Part shown: positions 5,701 through 7,533 of the stretch, piece by piece
How positions within the stretch are numbered: the first letter of the stretch is position 1
How the letters are laid out: every line of letters begins with the position of its first letter
NCBI GenBank assembly: GCA_002494215.1
Contig: DLBF01000085.1
Coordinates: 1-7,533, forward strand
Direction: 5' to 3'
DNA: 7,533 nucleotides
DNA from: Prevotellaceae bacterium UBA7028
GTDB taxonomy: Bacteria; Bacteroidota; Bacteroidia; Bacteroidales; Bacteroidaceae
Made by a program: the position numbers and the translations under genes
Notes under the pieces: model-generated
Seen by the model: only the letters and a program-made list of their open reading frames with translations
Databases searched by the model: none
What the model was told of the DNA's origin: nothing

Positions 5701-7113
5701 ATGAAAACGAAAAGTTTGTTCCAATGGGTGATGGTAGCCGCCCTTGTGATGTGCCTGCCGCTTTGTATGACGTCGTGCGACAACGACGACAATCCAGATA
5801 ACCCAAACGGCGGTAGTGCCATTGTCAGCATCAATACCGCTACGCTCTACGACAAGTTGGGCATCACTGATCTCATGGCCGAATTGCTGGCAGGCGGTAG
5901 CAAGACAGTGACCGACTCCGTAGTCGTGTACGACCAACAGGGACTGCTCGTGGCCCGTCTGGGGGCAGAATCCACCAGTCTGCAGAACGTTACCATCAGC
6001 CTTAGTGACCTTCCCCATGGAACATATACCGTTGTGGCATGGCAGACGAGTAGCGACGGGCCTTGGGCCGATTCGTTCTGGTGGCTGACAGGTGCTGACC
6101 AGCTTGCCACAGCCCGAATCATACAAAACTATCCGTCGACCATCAGCTGGCTTCGCGCCATCGGCATGTACACCACAACCGTCACCATAGGCAGCGAGAC
6201 AGCCACCATCAATGCTGAGATAGAGCCTATGGGCAGTATCGTGGACCTCATGATTGACGGTTCTGCGTCAGAGGGTGATTACACATATACAAGTCTGGTT
6301 GCCGGTGGCGAGGAGCCTGGCGTTGATGGCTTCTATCTTAATCCCGCCCGCAGTGGGGAAGACCGTTGGGTATTCTCTGCCAGCAGGAAGGAAAGCTCCC
6401 GTTCTATTGCCGGAGTTACCCCCTCATTGTCCAGCAATAAGGTATTCACCCTCAGCCACGGCGAGAACAAGGAGTTCTGGTTGTTCGGAATCAATAAGAA
6501 TACCAGTGAGAAAGATAGCATTATCAATGCCGCGCTTACACTGATGCCTGGCACCGTTTCCACCTTCTACTGCGACCTCGACAAGATCGGTTACCAGCCG
6601 CCATATTTCGGTCCGACGGCAGACTTCGCTGCATGGAAGGCTCAGCGCGATGCCGGTATTCTCGTTAACGACCTCTGCATCCAGTGGGGAGCCGACATGC
6701 AGACCGTTCGTAACCACGTTGCCAGTCATCATTTATGGTGGAAATGCCTGAACGAGGAACTGGATCTGGAAGAAGGACATGGCTGGTGCCAATGGTATTA
6801 CATCGCAAAAAATCTCTATGAATATTATTGTTTCGATAACGAAAGCGGAAACAACCTGCTATGTTCCATCTGCATTTGTTTCGACCCCAATGTGCCACTC
6901 GAAGTGCCCTTTACCAGCCTGATTAAGCAGGGCTACGATTATAGGGGAGGTATCATCTATCCTGACCAGCCGAATGTGCATTACTCCATCTTCTTCTCTC
7001 CCGACGGCAATACGGAAGTCACACTCAATAAATATGACGATGGTGGCTGGCAGATCTTCTTTCAGCCCACCGACCCTGACGACCTGCCCCTCATCATCCC
7101 TGCCGTGGGCTGA
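5701..7113 (+). CDS. Surface lipoprotein with FimB/Mfa2-like N-terminal region and extra C-terminal domain
   Basis: The 470-residue protein starts with a lipoprotein signal (MKTKSLFQWVMVAALVMCLPL then CMTSC) with lipidated Cys26. It is followed by DNDDNPDNPNGG, an acidic/Asn stretch like the lipoprotein export signals that send Bacteroidetes lipoproteins to the cell surface. Residues about 40-298 look beta-rich. DSVVVYDQQGLLVARL (72-87) and LPHGTYTVVAWQ (104-115) are the pattern seen in FimB/Mfa2-type fimbrial anchor/minor subunits, which would suggest a role in fimbria assembly or adhesion. That assignment rests on pattern recall and is tentative. Residues about 305-470 form a separate region, rich in aromatic residues, Cys and acidic residues (CIQWGADMQTV at 326-336, HHLWWKCLNEELDLEEGHGWCQWYY), which I do not recognise with confidence. 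No fimbrial shaft genes are adjacent. It sits downstream of lolD, whose pathway would traffic it, but a 96-base repeat-bearing spacer separates them and co-transcription is unproven. Confidence 0.7.
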   Translation: MKTKSLFQWVMVAALVMCLPLCMTSCDNDDNPDNPNGGSAIVSINTATLYDKLGITDLMAELLAGGSKTVTDSVVVYDQQGLLVARLGAESTSLQNVTISLSDLPHGTYTVVAWQTSSDGPWADSFWWLTGADQLATARIIQNYPSTISWLRAIGMYTTTVTIGSETATINAEIEPMGSIVDLMIDGSASEGDYTYTSLVAGGEEPGVDGFYLNPARSGEDRWVFSASRKESSRSIAGVTPSLSSNKVFTLSHGENKEFWLFGINKNTSEKDSIINAALTLMPGTVSTFYCDLDKIGYQPPYFGPTADFAAWKAQRDAGILVNDLCIQWGADMQTVRNHVASHHLWWKCLNEELDLEEGHGWCQWYYIAKNLYEYYCFDNESGNNLLCSICICFDPNVPLEVPFTSLIKQGYDYRGGIIYPDQPNVHYSIFFSPDGNTEVTLNKYDDGGWQIFFQPTDPDDLPLIIPAVG

Positions 7114-7120
7114 TGCTCGC

Positions 7121-7136
7121 AGAGAATAGTTTCTCT
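7121..7136 (+). terminator. Possible terminator hairpin after the lipoprotein gene
   Basis: AGAGAA-TAGT-TTCTCT is a perfect 6-bp stem with a 4-base loop, beginning 8 bases after the stop codon. It lacks a GC-rich stem and a clean T tract, so it is a weak candidate. The larger palindrome directly downstream could equally end transcription. Confidence 0.25.
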
Positions 7137-7137
7137 C

Positions 7138-7198
7138 TAATCCCTATTCGCTTTAGGGGAATTCCCCTATGCGTTTAGGGATAATCAGTATAATCCCC
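7138..7198. promoter_or_regulatory. Palindromic operator-like array upstream of the last gene
   Basis: The core is the perfect 16-base palindrome TAGGGGAATTCCCCTA (7154-7169). It sits within a larger interrupted palindrome, 7141-7181. The outer arms TCCCTA/TAGGGA and the inner triplets CGC/GCG also pair, separated by TT mismatches and bulges. Further matching half-sites are TAATCCCTA (7138-7146) and TAATCCCC (7191-7198); the last one covers the place where a -33 element would be. The position, ending 14 bases before a -7 element, suggests binding sites for a dimeric transcription regulator. A transcription terminator for the upstream gene, or a dispersed palindromic repeat, are alternatives. 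Confidence 0.5.
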
Positions 7199-7212
7199 TT
7201 TTGTAAATGCCT

Positions 7213-7220
7213 TACCTTTG
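7213..7220 (+). promoter_or_regulatory. Bacteroidetes -7 promoter element for the small secreted protein
   Basis: TACCTTTG matches TAnnTTTG exactly, 53 bases before the ATG at 7274, implying a leader of roughly 45 bases. There is no TTTG at the usual -33 distance; that position is occupied by the TAATCCCC half-site. This is consistent with a promoter that depends on an activator. Confidence 0.65.
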
Positions 7221-7273
7221 CAATGTCGAAAGATAAAGAAAACGGTTTTACAAACATTTAAAATTATACTGTT

Positions 7274-7533
7274 ATGAAGCGCAACAATTTCTACATGATG
7301 ATGATAATGGCAGCCATGATGTGCATGGCAAGTGTTAACGTAAATGCTCAGGGCCGTAGAGGTGGTGATTACCGTGGTGGTAGAGACGGTTTCAATCCTG
7401 GCGGTCACAATCGTGAGATGGTAATGCATCGCGATGGTCGCATGGAGATGCGCGGCGGTCGCTATCACGAGGTGGGGCGCCCACACGTAGTAGCAGCCCG
7501 TCCGCATGTAGTGGTAGAGCATCGTCCTGCCCG
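7274..7533 (+). CDS. Small secreted Arg/Gly/His/Met-rich protein (C-terminus beyond window)
   Basis: I do not recognise the family. Eighty-six residues are visible and the frame remains open at the window edge. The start MKRNNFYMMMIMAAMMCMASVNVNAQ is a signal peptide with an unusually Met-rich hydrophobic core and a likely cleavage at Ala25/Gln26. The mature part opens with GRRGGDYRGGRDGFNPGG. It continues with MVMHRDGRMEMRGGRYHEVGRPH and then the near-repeat RPHVVAARPHVVVEHRP. It is strongly basic, low in complexity and exported, so it probably works in the periplasm or outside the cell. The Met and His richness could bind metal ions, and the Arg/Gly part could bind anionic polymers; both are guesses. 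It has its own promoter with a palindromic upstream region, so it is probably regulated separately from the lipoprotein gene. The frame choice is supported by the signal peptide and the -7 element. Confidence 0.75.
   Translation, partial: MKRNNFYMMMIMAAMMCMASVNVNAQGRRGGDYRGGRDGFNPGGHNREMVMHRDGRMEMRGGRYHEVGRPHVVAARPHVVVEHRPA

Noticed and set aside
7175..7522. Minus-strand frame opposite the small secreted protein
   Set aside because: The plus strand has a signal peptide and an upstream -7 element; the minus frame would run through the operator-like palindrome and has no such support.

Overview
The window looks like a chromosomal segment from a Bacteroidales bacterium, most likely Prevotella or a close relative (Segatella, Hoylesella). 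The evidence is the Bacteroidetes -7 promoter element TAnnTTTG, A-rich start contexts without a strong Shine-Dalgarno, a lipoprotein with an Asp/Asn-rich stretch after the lipid Cys, a type IX secretion-like C-terminal tail (VYDLAGRK...GIYI), and AATTCAY and GATAGATTATA intergenic repeats. There is no transposase, integrase, tRNA, rRNA or CRISPR array.

Layout. Bases 1-359 (minus strand) hold the N-terminal third of aspartate-semialdehyde dehydrogenase (asd). A 140-base divergent spacer follows, with one -7 element facing each way. From 500 to 4741 there is one uninterrupted 1413-codon frame. It joins a CPA2-type cation:proton antiporter with cytoplasmic USP-like domains to a complete signal-peptide-bearing subtilisin-family (S8) protease. 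Its last codons run through two intergenic-type repeats. A 203-base spacer follows, with paired hairpin repeats, then lolD (4945-5604), the ATPase of the lipoprotein-release system. lolD is bracketed by a 20-base inverted repeat, and its stop codon lies in a 14-base tandem repeat. Next is a 470-residue surface lipoprotein (5701-7113) whose N-terminal part resembles FimB/Mfa2 fimbrial anchor proteins. After it comes a 160-base regulatory spacer with a large interrupted palindrome just upstream of a -7 element. The last gene, cut by the window edge, encodes a small secreted Arg/Gly/His/Met-rich protein.

How they relate. asd is amino-acid and cell-wall metabolism and is divergently expressed. 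The remaining genes are all co-directional and all concern the cell envelope: ion transport, secreted proteolysis, lipoprotein trafficking, a surface lipoprotein and a secreted basic protein. The repeat-filled spacers give no strong evidence of a single operon, and the last gene clearly has its own promoter. The most unusual items are the antiporter-protease fusion, repeats captured as coding sequence, the covarying hairpin repeat pair, and the palindromic operator-like array before the last gene.
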